From NCBI RefSeq assembly GCF_000266945.1, contig NC_018025.1, positions 1 through 64,000 on the forward strand: a DNA stretch of 64,000 nt, read 5' to 3'. A program made the translations under genes and the position numbers. This DNA comes from Desulfomonile tiedjei DSM 6799 (lineage in GTDB: Bacteria; Desulfobacterota; Desulfomonilia; Desulfomonilales; Desulfomonilaceae). Below are positions 28,885 to 37,253 of this stretch, one piece after another (the first letter of the stretch is position 1; every line of letters starts with the position of its first letter). The notes beneath the pieces were generated by a model. It was not told the origin of the DNA. It ran no database searches and saw only the letters and a list, made by a program, of their open reading frames with translations.

Positions 28885-29937
28885 CTAATATTGCGCACAA
28901 TATTTTTCAAAAATTGGGAGAACACTCTTCATGTCAGATGAGACTCTATCGAAATAGGTGTAGCCTGATGTCATTGCCCTACGATGGCCCGCAAGAGCAA
29001 TCTGCTGTCGCTCTTCGTGGTTCTTGAGGTATAAGTTCAATTTCGTCATGAATTCGTTAGGTTTTGAGAAGAATTCTGCTTCTTCTCCTTCTTTATAAAA
29101 GGAAAGGTGTTCTTCGGTTCTCTCCGCAAGCATGAATGTACCCACGGCGGGGATTTCAAAGGATCTACCTGTGGAAGTATTCCGATTTGCATGTGACAAG
29201 AAGCAGAGTGCAATTTTAGCACTGGCCAGAATGCTTGCGTAATCCTTATCCGATACCGATCTGAATAGCGCATTTTTTACGTAAAACAACTTGTTGGGGG
29301 ATTTTTTCCAACCATCACCCCAGATTTTAACATCAATTCCAGCTTTTATTGCAGGTAAAACAAAATCATCAATATGCTTTCGCCAGTGTCCGATAAAAAC
29401 AACATCCGATCTGAATTCTTCTCGCTGCACCGGGGCTTGACCGCCAGGTCGGCATAATTCAGGATCAAAACCGAGATGGGTTTGTACAGCATGGGGAGCG
29501 CCCAAATTTATCAATTCTTGAACATTATAGATGTTTGACGTGAGATGTACGTGAATCAGAGGAATGGCTTTACGATAATGTCTCAACGGCTGATCCGGAT
29601 TCAGGAGATCATCCGTCATATGATGCACCAGAAAGAGGCCTCTGTCAGCGAGTTTTCTTATCGTACCAGGAAAGGCAAACACGTTCTTGTCTATCCAGAT
29701 CCAGTCAAATGTATTTTTAACAGCGATGTCAAGTAAACGTTTATTGAAAAGAATTGTTCCGGGGCCGAATTGCAGTTTGGTCTCAACACGGTATAACAAA
29801 CCGGAATCACGCATAAAATTATCAGGATTGAGCACCTGGACTGCGTGCCCTAACTTTACAAGCGCATCCTTTCGGGATCTGCAGGTACCAGTGTGAGCTG
29901 GGCCAACGTAAAGAATTCGGAGCTTTCGTCCTTTCAT
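28885..29937 (-). CDS. CgeB-like glycosyltransferase (GT-B)
   Basis: Product of 350 residues with the CgeB-type plan. N-terminal LRILYVGPAHTGTCRSRKDALVKLGH (near 5-30) is a GT-B glycine loop with a short acceptor domain. Then HMTDDLLNPD (near 106) and VHLTSNIYNVQEL (near 129). The C-terminal donor domain has GRSFEIPAVGTFMLAERTEEHLSFY (near 260), which corresponds to the family's FEA/P..G..L.....E motif. Shares its plan with the protein encoded at 30751-32019 but is clearly different in sequence. Confidence 0.8.
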   Translation of the reverse strand: MKGRKLRILYVGPAHTGTCRSRKDALVKLGHAVQVLNPDNFMRDSGLLYRVETKLQFGPGTILFNKRLLDIAVKNTFDWIWIDKNVFAFPGTIRKLADRGLFLVHHMTDDLLNPDQPLRHYRKAIPLIHVHLTSNIYNVQELINLGAPHAVQTHLGFDPELCRPGGQAPVQREEFRSDVVFIGHWRKHIDDFVLPAIKAGIDVKIWGDGWKKSPNKLFYVKNALFRSVSDKDYASILASAKIALCFLSHANRNTSTGRSFEIPAVGTFMLAERTEEHLSFYKEGEEAEFFSKPNEFMTKLNLYLKNHEERQQIALAGHRRAMTSGYTYFDRVSSDMKSVLPIFEKYCAQY

Positions 29938-30015
29938 AGTAGACCTGTTAAATTTGCCGTGATAATGTTGATCTTACAATGAGATCCGAATGTATGTCAT
30001 TCTAAAGGATGTCGA

Positions 30016-30744
30016 CTATCGATAGTTCTTAGTTGCTGAGGCCAAAAACACCCGCGTGTACACAGGGTGTTTTTGGCCTCCCATCTCCACGAAATCGTAG
30101 ACCAGGAATCCGGTTCGGATAATTTGCCACAAACCAAAACGTATCGTTGATAGAAAGCCATGCGGAGCAGGCCCCAGTTCCCAGGCTTCATAATTCGTAA
30201 ATCCGGTAAGCCGGAGAATGTTTTCAAGGCAACCGGGAGTAAATCCGATCTCATGAGTGAAATCTCCGAACTGCATGGCAGCTCCTGCTAACGATGCGGA
30301 ATTGGGAGTTTGTAGAACCAGGCGGCCATTTTCTTTCAATGCACTTCTGATTGCCTGAAGAAAGGTAAGCACTTCTTCTTTTCTGAAATGTTCTACAATA
30401 TCCAGCCCAACGATAAAATCGAACTCTGCTTCATGTGCTTTGAGATACTCGACAGCATCCGACAAAGTCACATCAGAACATACTTGCCTGGCAAGGGTCA
30501 CCTGCTCCGGACTGATATCCACGCCTTTGACATTCGAGTATCCCATGGATTTGAAGAGATGGAGAAGCTTACCCCCTCCACAGGCAAGGTCCAGAATTGC
30601 TGCATTCTTATTTTCCGGAAGGACCCGTCTCAGAAAAAATCTGTATGCTCTTCCCCATCGTCGGCTGGCTTCTTCATCGAACGATGAAGCTCCGTTTTGC
30701 CATAGAGAAACATAACAATCATAAATCTGTTTCCGGTAATCCAT
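30016..30744 (-). CDS. Class I SAM-dependent methyltransferase
   Basis: Product of 242 residues. Motif I is AAILDLACGGGKLLHLFKSMG (near 48-68), then GVDISPEQ, the acidic residue of motif II, FDFIVGLDIVEHFRKEEVL (near 110) and NGRLVLQTPNSAS (near 140). The fold is close to UbiG/UbiE-type enzymes that methylate sugars or lipids in O-antigen loci. Two segments of the 3' coding end form a perfect 16-bp inverted repeat (30038-30080). Six bases from the following CgeB-like gene's stop. Confidence 0.85.
   Translation of the reverse strand: MDYRKQIYDCYVSLWQNGASSFDEEASRRWGRAYRFFLRRVLPENKNAAILDLACGGGKLLHLFKSMGYSNVKGVDISPEQVTLARQVCSDVTLSDAVEYLKAHEAEFDFIVGLDIVEHFRKEEVLTFLQAIRSALKENGRLVLQTPNSASLAGAAMQFGDFTHEIGFTPGCLENILRLTGFTNYEAWELGPAPHGFLSTIRFGLWQIIRTGFLVYDFVEMGGQKHPVYTRVFLASATKNYR
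30038..30080 (-). terminator. Perfect 16-bp inverted repeat inside a gene's 3' end
   Basis: GAGGCCAAAAACACCC (30038-30053) and its exact complement GGGTGTTTTTGGCCTC (30065-30080) flank an 11-base loop that itself holds GTGTACAC. In RNA this would be a stable hairpin with U-rich arms within the last codons of the methyltransferase gene. It may reduce downstream transcription or set a processing site; no U-run follows, so terminator is only one option. Confidence 0.45.
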
Positions 30745-30750
30745 AGATCC

Positions 30751-32019
30751 TCAAATCGTGTCAGCGGAGGGATCGGGTACGGAAGCTTTGCATTCCAACA
30801 GCGCTCGTACGCGTATCTCTCTCGTATGTCTTCTAAGGCCGGCTTCTCGTACAGCCGATCTCATGCGGGCGCATCGATCAGGGTCAGCAAGTAGCTTCCC
30901 GATCTGCCGCAGGCAATCCTGGAAATCGGTGTACACGGCAATTTCTTCGCCAATTCGATAGACTCTGCCCAAATCCTCATTCATGGAGGTGAGATATAAG
31001 GCACCGCACATAGGCACTTCGAAATCACGCCCCTTCAGACACTGGTAAGAACTGTATCCGACATAGCTAATGCCCAGATTTATCCTGCTCTTCGAGTAGA
31101 TATCAATCATCCGGTCATCACTGACACGGCCGTTCTTCCACCCAGGGCCGAAGCACTCAACGTGTATTCCATTGGACTTGAGATAATGCACAAGGGACGA
31201 CCGCACGCCGTATTTTGCGCCGATAAACGAAACATCGTACTCAAAAGGCAGATCCCTCGGAACACAGAAATCACGGTTTGCTGCTGAAGGCCAGAAGAGA
31301 GCGTTTCCTCCTTCCACCCGATATTTGATGAGTGATTTCGGACAATTCGTCAGATTTAAATCGTAAGAGGCACACACATCTGCCGGACCGGTCCACTGAT
31401 CGCCAATTTTGCGACCCCGAAAGTACAGTCGGTCGTCCTGATGAAAGAGAAAAGTCGCAATGCCCATGTCGTTGATTCGAATAATCGTGTCTCTGGAAAT
31501 ACTCGAGCCGCTGAGATAAGAAAGGACTATGTCAACAGGGCTTTCCTTTGCGATTTGCTCGAGGAAAACCGGCAAATCGCGGTCAACGAATGTCCTTTCC
31601 CGAAGTCGATCTTGATTTGGGTTCTTCCAGCGTCTGTCCACGTAATAGCATGTTACTTTAACTATTCGTTCCAATTCAGGAGGAATGTTAGCTTGCTCCA
31701 GTTCATTCGACTTGGTCGTGCAGAATACTATGTGAAGATCTCTACCTGCCGGATCAGGCGGCCAGGAAATGCCTCTTGTCGCGAGTCGGTCCCTTAGTCG
31801 CTGAAACACAATTTGTGCTGATTCTTCTTCGAGGGACAGGCCCATCTCAAGAGCTCGCTTTTCGTACTCATATTGTTCTTTTTCGATTATTACGTTGTGA
31901 TGCCGGTTACGAAAATCGGACCAAAGCGTGTGGACAAAGCGATTGTCTTTCAGTTTTTTCTTTACGGATTGCAGCATGTTGGTTTTGATCTGTGTTGCAG
32001 TTCTCGAAATTTCAGCCAA
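30751..32019 (-). CDS. CgeB-like glycosyltransferase with N-terminal extension
   Basis: Product of up to 422 residues. A charged, helical N-terminus of about 80 residues precedes the GT-B part. Central motifs are DIVLSYLSGSSISRDTIIRINDMGI (near 160) and FHQDDRLYFRG; the donor domain has SFIGAKYGVRSSLVHYL (near 260) and CLKGRDFEVPMCGALYLTSMNEDLGR (near 330-355), matching the E/P..G..L pattern of CgeB-like enzymes. The start is uncertain: TTG 32019 gives the longest product, ATG 31977 an alternative. Six bases separate its end from the methyltransferase gene. Confidence 0.78.
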   Translation of the reverse strand: MAEISRTATQIKTNMLQSVKKKLKDNRFVHTLWSDFRNRHHNVIIEKEQYEYEKRALEMGLSLEEESAQIVFQRLRDRLATRGISWPPDPAGRDLHIVFCTTKSNELEQANIPPELERIVKVTCYYVDRRWKNPNQDRLRERTFVDRDLPVFLEQIAKESPVDIVLSYLSGSSISRDTIIRINDMGIATFLFHQDDRLYFRGRKIGDQWTGPADVCASYDLNLTNCPKSLIKYRVEGGNALFWPSAANRDFCVPRDLPFEYDVSFIGAKYGVRSSLVHYLKSNGIHVECFGPGWKNGRVSDDRMIDIYSKSRINLGISYVGYSSYQCLKGRDFEVPMCGALYLTSMNEDLGRVYRIGEEIAVYTDFQDCLRQIGKLLADPDRCARMRSAVREAGLRRHTREIRVRALLECKASVPDPSADTI

Positions 32020-32102
32020 TCCATTAGCATTCGTGCAGAATAATCAGCAGCGCTCGGCAGGGACATCGGGACATTAGCTATTGAGATTCCCTCAAACGTA
32101 GA

Positions 32103-33614
32103 TTAGGGTCTTCCGAAAACATGATGGAGCACCAACTGTCTGATTTCTCTAAATAAGACGGTGTACACAACCAGTGCGCATAGAGTGGATATTCCAGCCA
32201 ATGTGATCAGTTGTATAAGATCCGACGGATTCCAAACAGCTCTCAACGTTAATGTGATCCCGAGTGGGACAGCGAAAAGGAAAACGGTTTGTCGCAAGCC
32301 ATATGTCAGTTCCGAAGAAGTGATCTGAAATCTCCGAGCGAGGACTCTTGCTTGCATAGGCATTGCCGCAAAAAGTATGGACAGTAAAGAAGCTAAAGCT
32401 ATGCCCGTTATCCCATACATGTATCCCAGCACCGCCATAAGCGGCAGTTGAACACAGGCCTGGACTGCCACAGCAGTTCCGGAGGTCCTGAAATCGCCAA
32501 AAGCAGCGAGCATGTTACGGAATATGGAGAAAAAAATGGTCGATACAGCGCTCGCAAAAAACACGACATTCAGGAGAGGACCGCCGTAAAATTGCGGTCC
32601 CACCCAGATACTGACCACGGTTTCATTCAGGACCAATGCTCCGGATAATAAGAGAGCTCCCATAACGGTCGCATATTTCAGGATTTCCGCGGCAACCCTC
32701 TTTGTTCGAACTGTGTCTCCCTCTCCGACAATATGGGCCAGTGACGGCATGCTGGCATGAGAGATGTACCCCGCAAGCGTGGCCGACATTTTGTGTGCCA
32801 TGCCCGTAAAGGTGAATACGGTACACGTTTCCGGGCTAATCGCGGCTGCGATGATCAGGTTATCCGAGTAGGTGCTCAATGCTCCTGCTGCATTCCCTGT
32901 GAACTCGTAGGAAGAAGCTGAAAAAATCTCTTTCCATACTTTTCTTTGGAAAGGAGATTTCCATACGAACTGTATATCTCTCTTCAGGATTACGAGTAGA
33001 TATCCATAGTTTCCTATAACGGTCACAGCAGCGTGCACCAGAGCTCCGAGAGGGATTGAGATCAAACCGTATCCTGCAAAGAGCAAGACAATGGTTGTCC
33101 CCACACTCAGTGCGAGTCCTCCAGTGTAGCAGACATTCGTCAGAATCTGTCGCTGTAATCCCTGGAGAATGGATGCAGGCGTGAAAGACGCAAGCATCAG
33201 GGACATCGCTGCAGTACCGACAATGAAAGCATTCCTCAGTTCAAGGGATTCCGGGCCCGAAATTTGCACGAAGTGCGGAAAAAAGGGAGAGACTATCAGT
33301 CCGGCAATGAACGATAGGCTCGAAAGTCCGCATCCAAGAAGAATTCCTGTCGACACTGTAGATGCAAGCTGCTCGTTTTTTGACGAAGCGGCACAAGCTG
33401 CCACTTTCTGTATTATTACTCGGCTGATTCCCAGATCGAACAAGCCCAGAAAGCCGATCATGCTTCCACACGCGAGCCAAGCACCATAGAGCCGAGGCTC
33501 CATGTATGTCAGATACAGCGGGACAACGAGCACTCCCTTTATGAGATTCAGGAAGAAATTGACATAAAGAAAAGAAAGATACCATTGTGAGGCTCTTCTC
33601 AGGCTAGGTGCCAA
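32103..33614 (-). CDS. wzx: Wzx-type lipid-linked oligosaccharide flippase
   Basis: Polytopic membrane protein of 503 residues with 12-14 predicted helices in two bundles, as in the MATE/MOP flippases of polysaccharide export. It opens with a helix pair and LYGAWLACGSMIGFLGLFDLGISRVI (near 40-65), the typical family N-terminus, and ends with a Wzx-like final helix pair. TTG start at 33614 after GAGGGAGG. It would flip undecaprenyl-PP-linked repeat units for polymerisation by the Wzy-like protein. A MITE copy lies between it and the phosphoglycosyl transferase gene. Confidence 0.87.
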   Translation of the reverse strand: MAPSLRRASQWYLSFLYVNFFLNLIKGVLVVPLYLTYMEPRLYGAWLACGSMIGFLGLFDLGISRVIIQKVAACAASSKNEQLASTVSTGILLGCGLSSLSFIAGLIVSPFFPHFVQISGPESLELRNAFIVGTAAMSLMLASFTPASILQGLQRQILTNVCYTGGLALSVGTTIVLLFAGYGLISIPLGALVHAAVTVIGNYGYLLVILKRDIQFVWKSPFQRKVWKEIFSASSYEFTGNAAGALSTYSDNLIIAAAISPETCTVFTFTGMAHKMSATLAGYISHASMPSLAHIVGEGDTVRTKRVAAEILKYATVMGALLLSGALVLNETVVSIWVGPQFYGGPLLNVVFFASAVSTIFFSIFRNMLAAFGDFRTSGTAVAVQACVQLPLMAVLGYMYGITGIALASLLSILFAAMPMQARVLARRFQITSSELTYGLRQTVFLFAVPLGITLTLRAVWNPSDLIQLITLAGISTLCALVVYTVLFREIRQLVLHHVFGRP

Positions 33615-33698
33615 GATGCCTCCCTCGCAAGCTCTTGGACATTTGCAGCCCGGGCATTTGATGAAATAGTATAATTAGTCAATATCCTTGAAGAATCT

Positions 33699-33834
33699 TA
33701 TACCGATTCGCTTTTCTTCCGTAATCTGGCAGGCTGGAGGTATCCTTCGCTCCGGACGACGCAAAGCCGTCTAATCACTCCGCTCAGAACACCTCAGCCT
33801 GCGTCATCTTATATGCATAATTGCGAAATGGTAT
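33699..33834 (+). repeat. 136-bp MITE-like element, copy 2
   Basis: Same length and ends as copies 1 and 3 (ATACCGATTCGC ... GCGAAATGGTAT). It occupies the 314-bp gap between wzx and the sugar transferase gene, where the transcript of the polysaccharide cluster must read through it. Confidence 0.75.
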
Positions 33835-33928
33835 TAGTTGTCCCGTTTTGTTTGGCGCAGCAAAGACGGTGAGTGAAAAGATCTCTTGAAAAAATCGCCA
33901 TGATCGCGGCATCCAACGCACAGTCCGA

Positions 33929-35344
33929 TCAAATATCTCGTCCGCCGCTTCCGCCGGCAACAGATCGCAACTTGGGATGGGGTGATTCAGATGCAGTGGC
34001 AAAATTACCCATATCCGGCAATTTCCAGAGAGCAGCGGGGCTCAAGAAGTCTGTCACTGCGGCTCTCGCACATTTTTGGCGCACGTCTCTCAGGGTTTCC
34101 GGTGATGGAGGTCGGAAGGCAATAACCACTCCATCAACACCGTACAGGATCTTCAACTGAGGTAAATCATTGCCGGATCCCAGGACCGTTGTTCCCAGAA
34201 TGCTCTTTCCTTTCATCCGTGCATCGTCATCCACGAAACCGATCACTGCAATTCCCGGCTGGAACTGAAGGTGTTTGTACGTTTCCATGCCGAGTCTTCC
34301 GGCTCCATAAATAATCACCCGATTGGAAAGAGATTCGCGGTTCGTGCACTCGCGGCGCTCGATCGTGCTTCTGATGACTACTCGGCTGGCACCCAGGAGC
34401 AGCACCATGATAACCGGGTACAGAATGTACACCATACGTGAATGCCCGGGCACCAACATCAAAAGGTAATTGCAGGTAACCAGCCATCCACCCGACAACA
34501 GGCAAATCTTGCCCATGAGCAGAAGATCGGGTACCGAGAAGAAGCGCAAGCTGCACCTGTACAATCCCATGAGTACAAAAATAACAGGATTGGAGATCAT
34601 GATCACGGCTATCCCGCCGGAAATTTGATGGATCATCGGAAGTGTCTCGTGACGCAACATGTTGGCAAGGATATATGCAGTGACGGAAATAATAAGGTCC
34701 AAGCAGAGAAGCTGCATCACGCGAACCCGTGATCGCAGCATATCCAGGCGCAATGCTTTGAAAACGGTTACGTAGACGCCTTGATACAGGATGCGAAGAT
34801 CCTTTGCCAATCCTCGGGTCCTCACGTATTCGATATCTCTTTTCAACTTTTCCGGTAATAGACTGTGAATGTAGTATTCTTCCGGATCCTCCGCGGCACC
34901 GAGAAGCTCGTCTTCATTACGATTTGAAATCTGATTCGGGCCGACAATACCCGGTTCCACGGACAAGACAATTTCCCAGAGTTCCGCGTAATACTTTACA
35001 AATTTAGGATCTTCCGGCCGGGGACCGACGAGACTCATGTCACCCAGAAGCACGTTTATGAGTTGCGGCAGCTCATTCAGCTTTGTTCGTCTGAGCAGTG
35101 CCCCAAAAGGCGTAACTCGCACGTCATGGTTGCTACACAAGCTGCAGCCTACCGAATCGGCGTTGTTCACCATGGTCCTGAATTTAAGCATGCCGAAAAG
35201 CCGCGAGCCTTTTCCTACCCGGGTGCACCGGTAGAATACAGGTCCAGGCGACTCAATTTTGATGAGACCGGCAATCATCAACATGAAAGGCCCGGCAAGC
35301 ACCAAACCTAAAGAAGACAAGACGACATCGAATAATCGTTTCAT
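33929..35344 (-). CDS. Phosphoglycosyl transferase with C-terminal membrane/Rossmann half
   Basis: First gene of the cluster, about 471 residues. It transfers a sugar phosphate to undecaprenyl phosphate. The catalytic domain comes first (1-200): membrane helix, KFRTMVNNAD (near 55), then RRTKLNELPQLINVLLGDMSLVGPRPE (near 86-112). Next are about four membrane helices (215-335) and a Rossmann-like domain (VIIYGAGRLGMETYKHL near 345; GFVDDDARMKGK). In WcaJ-like enzymes the helices and Rossmann domain precede the catalytic domain, so the order is reversed. The ATG at 35344 is chosen over a TTG six bases upstream. Confidence 0.85.
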   Translation of the reverse strand: MKRLFDVVLSSLGLVLAGPFMLMIAGLIKIESPGPVFYRCTRVGKGSRLFGMLKFRTMVNNADSVGCSLCSNHDVRVTPFGALLRRTKLNELPQLINVLLGDMSLVGPRPEDPKFVKYYAELWEIVLSVEPGIVGPNQISNRNEDELLGAAEDPEEYYIHSLLPEKLKRDIEYVRTRGLAKDLRILYQGVYVTVFKALRLDMLRSRVRVMQLLCLDLIISVTAYILANMLRHETLPMIHQISGGIAVIMISNPVIFVLMGLYRCSLRFFSVPDLLLMGKICLLSGGWLVTCNYLLMLVPGHSRMVYILYPVIMVLLLGASRVVIRSTIERRECTNRESLSNRVIIYGAGRLGMETYKHLQFQPGIAVIGFVDDDARMKGKSILGTTVLGSGNDLPQLKILYGVDGVVIAFRPPSPETLRDVRQKCARAAVTDFLSPAALWKLPDMGNFATASESPHPKLRSVAGGSGGRDI

Positions 35345-35362
35345 AGACAAGCTTCGCTCTTA

Positions 35363-35380
35363 TTGGATGTCTATATCCAA
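35363..35380. promoter_or_regulatory. Inverted repeat upstream of the polysaccharide operon
   Basis: TTGGAT-6-ATCCAA lies about 20-36 bp before the first gene of the cluster, where an operator or an mRNA structure could act. No confident -35/-10 pair is seen. Confidence 0.25.
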
Positions 35381-35990
35381 CTAATAATACTGGTTAAATG
35401 TGAAAATCGGCGGCTCATCGTCTTGCCAAAATACTCGTAAGCAGCTTCGTGCGACACGACGTTGAGCGCAAATTACTCGCGATTCAGCTCATATTAGAGT
35501 TGGAATAATTCGGAAAGGCGCAAATAGGGAATTAAGCTCTCTCACCCAGGGGAACAATTCACCGTCCAGAAGACCGACCACTTCTGAACAAAATCAAATC
35601 TACCTGATTTTGATATTGCACGATTGGTAGCTTATCAGGAAAGTTTGAGAAAATCAATGGGAATTTTACCATTTCAGTGTTAATCACTTGTTTTGCTGTC
35701 AGTCGTTCTTCAAAGAACCAATAAAGTGAATTTTTAAGCCACTTTTTATTAAAAACTTTATCAATTATGATTGATTAAAATATGGAAGTGTTGAATATAA
35801 GTCTTCTAAATACGTACCCTCCGAACACATATTTGCATTTTGGTTTCGTCAGCACTCCATGAAAACCCGTTTGAATCCACGGGTATTCCCTGGATCCACA
35901 GGATGCCAGGAAGTAAGAAGATCCGGCCAGTATTTTATAGTCAGTGCCAAAAATTCTGTCTTTTATCTCGCGTGTGAATTACTAGGATAC
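35381..35990. other. AT-rich non-coding stretch
   Basis: About 610 bp with strong AT bias (especially 35700-35830) and no credible gene on either strand. Likely holds the promoter and leader of the minus-strand polysaccharide cluster. Repeat copy D follows. Confidence 0.5.
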
Positions 35991-36082
35991 TGGTAGGGAC
36001 CGGCGTCCCTGCCGGTCCATTCTACTGATATCATTGATTATATTTAAGATGTGCTGGCACGGAGGCACGGCACCCACCAATA
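35991..36082 (-). repeat. Paired-hairpin (BIME-like) repeat, copy D
   Basis: Reverse-oriented copy: GACCGGC-GTCCCT-GCCGGTC (35998-36017), 33-bp AT-rich spacer, then GTGCTGGCACGGAGGCACGGCAC (36051-36073) and the terminal CCCACCAAT. Ends about 40 bp before the stop side of the HAMP-protein gene. Confidence 0.8.
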
Positions 36083-36122
36083 TTCCTACAATCTTCAATC
36101 GGTCACTACTCCGTGAATGACA

Positions 36123-36755
36123 TTATGCAGCGTTTACATTTTCACTGACATTTGAAGGCGGCGGCAACAACTTGAACTCCTGGAGAAAATCTTTCAACAA
36201 ATCCAATTTGGATTCCATATGCGAGATTGACCGCTGCACTTCAGCATTGCCATTTATCTGTTCTTTCAATCCTTCCAACGATGACCTCATAGACTCATCA
36301 TTCATCAATGCAAGTTGTACAATTTCTTGGATATTACTCGTCAACCCGTTTATCGTTTCGGCAAGCAACGCGATCTCGTCGGTTCCCGGCACATGAACAG
36401 TCTGAGTCAGGTCTCCTGCCGATATGATCTCCGCGGTTTCCACCATATCCTGAAGCGGCCCCGTAATGCGCCGAATAAACATTATCAATACGATGAACGT
36501 CACCACAACCTGAACTCCGCACATGAGAAGAGCCTTGCTTCCAAGCCATTCCAGTCCCTGGATCACCGCTGCAATCGTTTCTCGCGGTCCCTGGTTGAGA
36601 GTCGAAAAAGTGTTTGCATTGATTTCCGCTTGTCGGATTGCGAGGATAAACTCTATGCTGATGAGCAGGGATGCAGCCGCTATCAGGCCGAAATAAGAAA
36701 GCATTTTTCGTTCGAGAGAAGAGCGCTTTTTCATGAGAAGTACCCGAAAAACCAT
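36123..36755 (-). CDS. HAMP-domain membrane protein without output domain
   Basis: Product of 210 residues: cytoplasmic start, first helix (about 20-40), short periplasmic loop of about 35 residues, second helix (about 74-93), HAMP domain (RRITGPLQDMVETAEIISAGDL near 94-116, DEIALLAETINGL near 126-138) and a coiled coil to residue 195. There is no methyl-accepting signalling hairpin, kinase or cyclase domain. It could be a truncated chemoreceptor or a partner protein. Start uncertain between ATG 36755 and ATG 36734. It lies 8 kb from the che cluster and on the other strand. Confidence 0.75.
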   Translation of the reverse strand: MVFRVLLMKKRSSLERKMLSYFGLIAAASLLISIEFILAIRQAEINANTFSTLNQGPRETIAAVIQGLEWLGSKALLMCGVQVVVTFIVLIMFIRRITGPLQDMVETAEIISAGDLTQTVHVPGTDEIALLAETINGLTSNIQEIVQLALMNDESMRSSLEGLKEQINGNAEVQRSISHMESKLDLLKDFLQEFKLLPPPSNVSENVNAA

Positions 36756-37028
36756 TTAGATGATACATTCCATGCAGTTCTGCTGCCGGAAGAAATAAAC
36801 CGGAGTCTCCGTAGCTTATGACGAACAATCGAGAGACCCGCCATTCGCGGAGAATCCTTCACAACCGGGCGAGATTGTGCTCGCCATACTATGTTCGCGG
36901 TCTAGCTGTCTGAACGTTGCTACTGTACTCAATTCGTGAAAGCGATCGCAAGAAAGAATTATCCTGCCTGCCGTGAGAATATCTTTGAAAAGCACAGACG
37001 CGAGTAATAATCTGACAGTTGATACGTG

Positions 37029-37104
37029 ATATCATCTCGCAGTTGTGCACATAAGACAGCGAAGGCTGGAGCATGTCCTGAGCGGACAGATTAGACGGCT
37101 TGGC
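37029..37104 (-). repeat. Truncated copy of the MITE-like element, copy 4
   Basis: An inverted, 76-bp remnant that keeps the end (ATATCATCTCGCAGTTGTGC) and about half of the 136-bp element, then diverges. It lies in the 498-bp gap before the DUF2330 gene. The rest of the gap shows no gene; CCATATGATATGG (37208-37220) is a short palindrome near the start codon. Confidence 0.65.
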
Positions 37105-37253
37105 TTACAGCCAACATGAATCCTGAACTCTTTGAGGATTGACCTCTCAAGATAAAAACCTGGATTATTCCGCAGACAAGCAAATAAAGGTATGTTCTTC
37201 CAGTCAACCATATGATATGGTGAAGGAAATAGACCGGTATCGAGGGTGATCAG

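Noticed and set aside
33784-34002. Minus-strand 72-codon frame at the end of the sugar transferase gene
   Set aside because: It is formed by MITE sequence joined to an out-of-frame part of the transferase gene.
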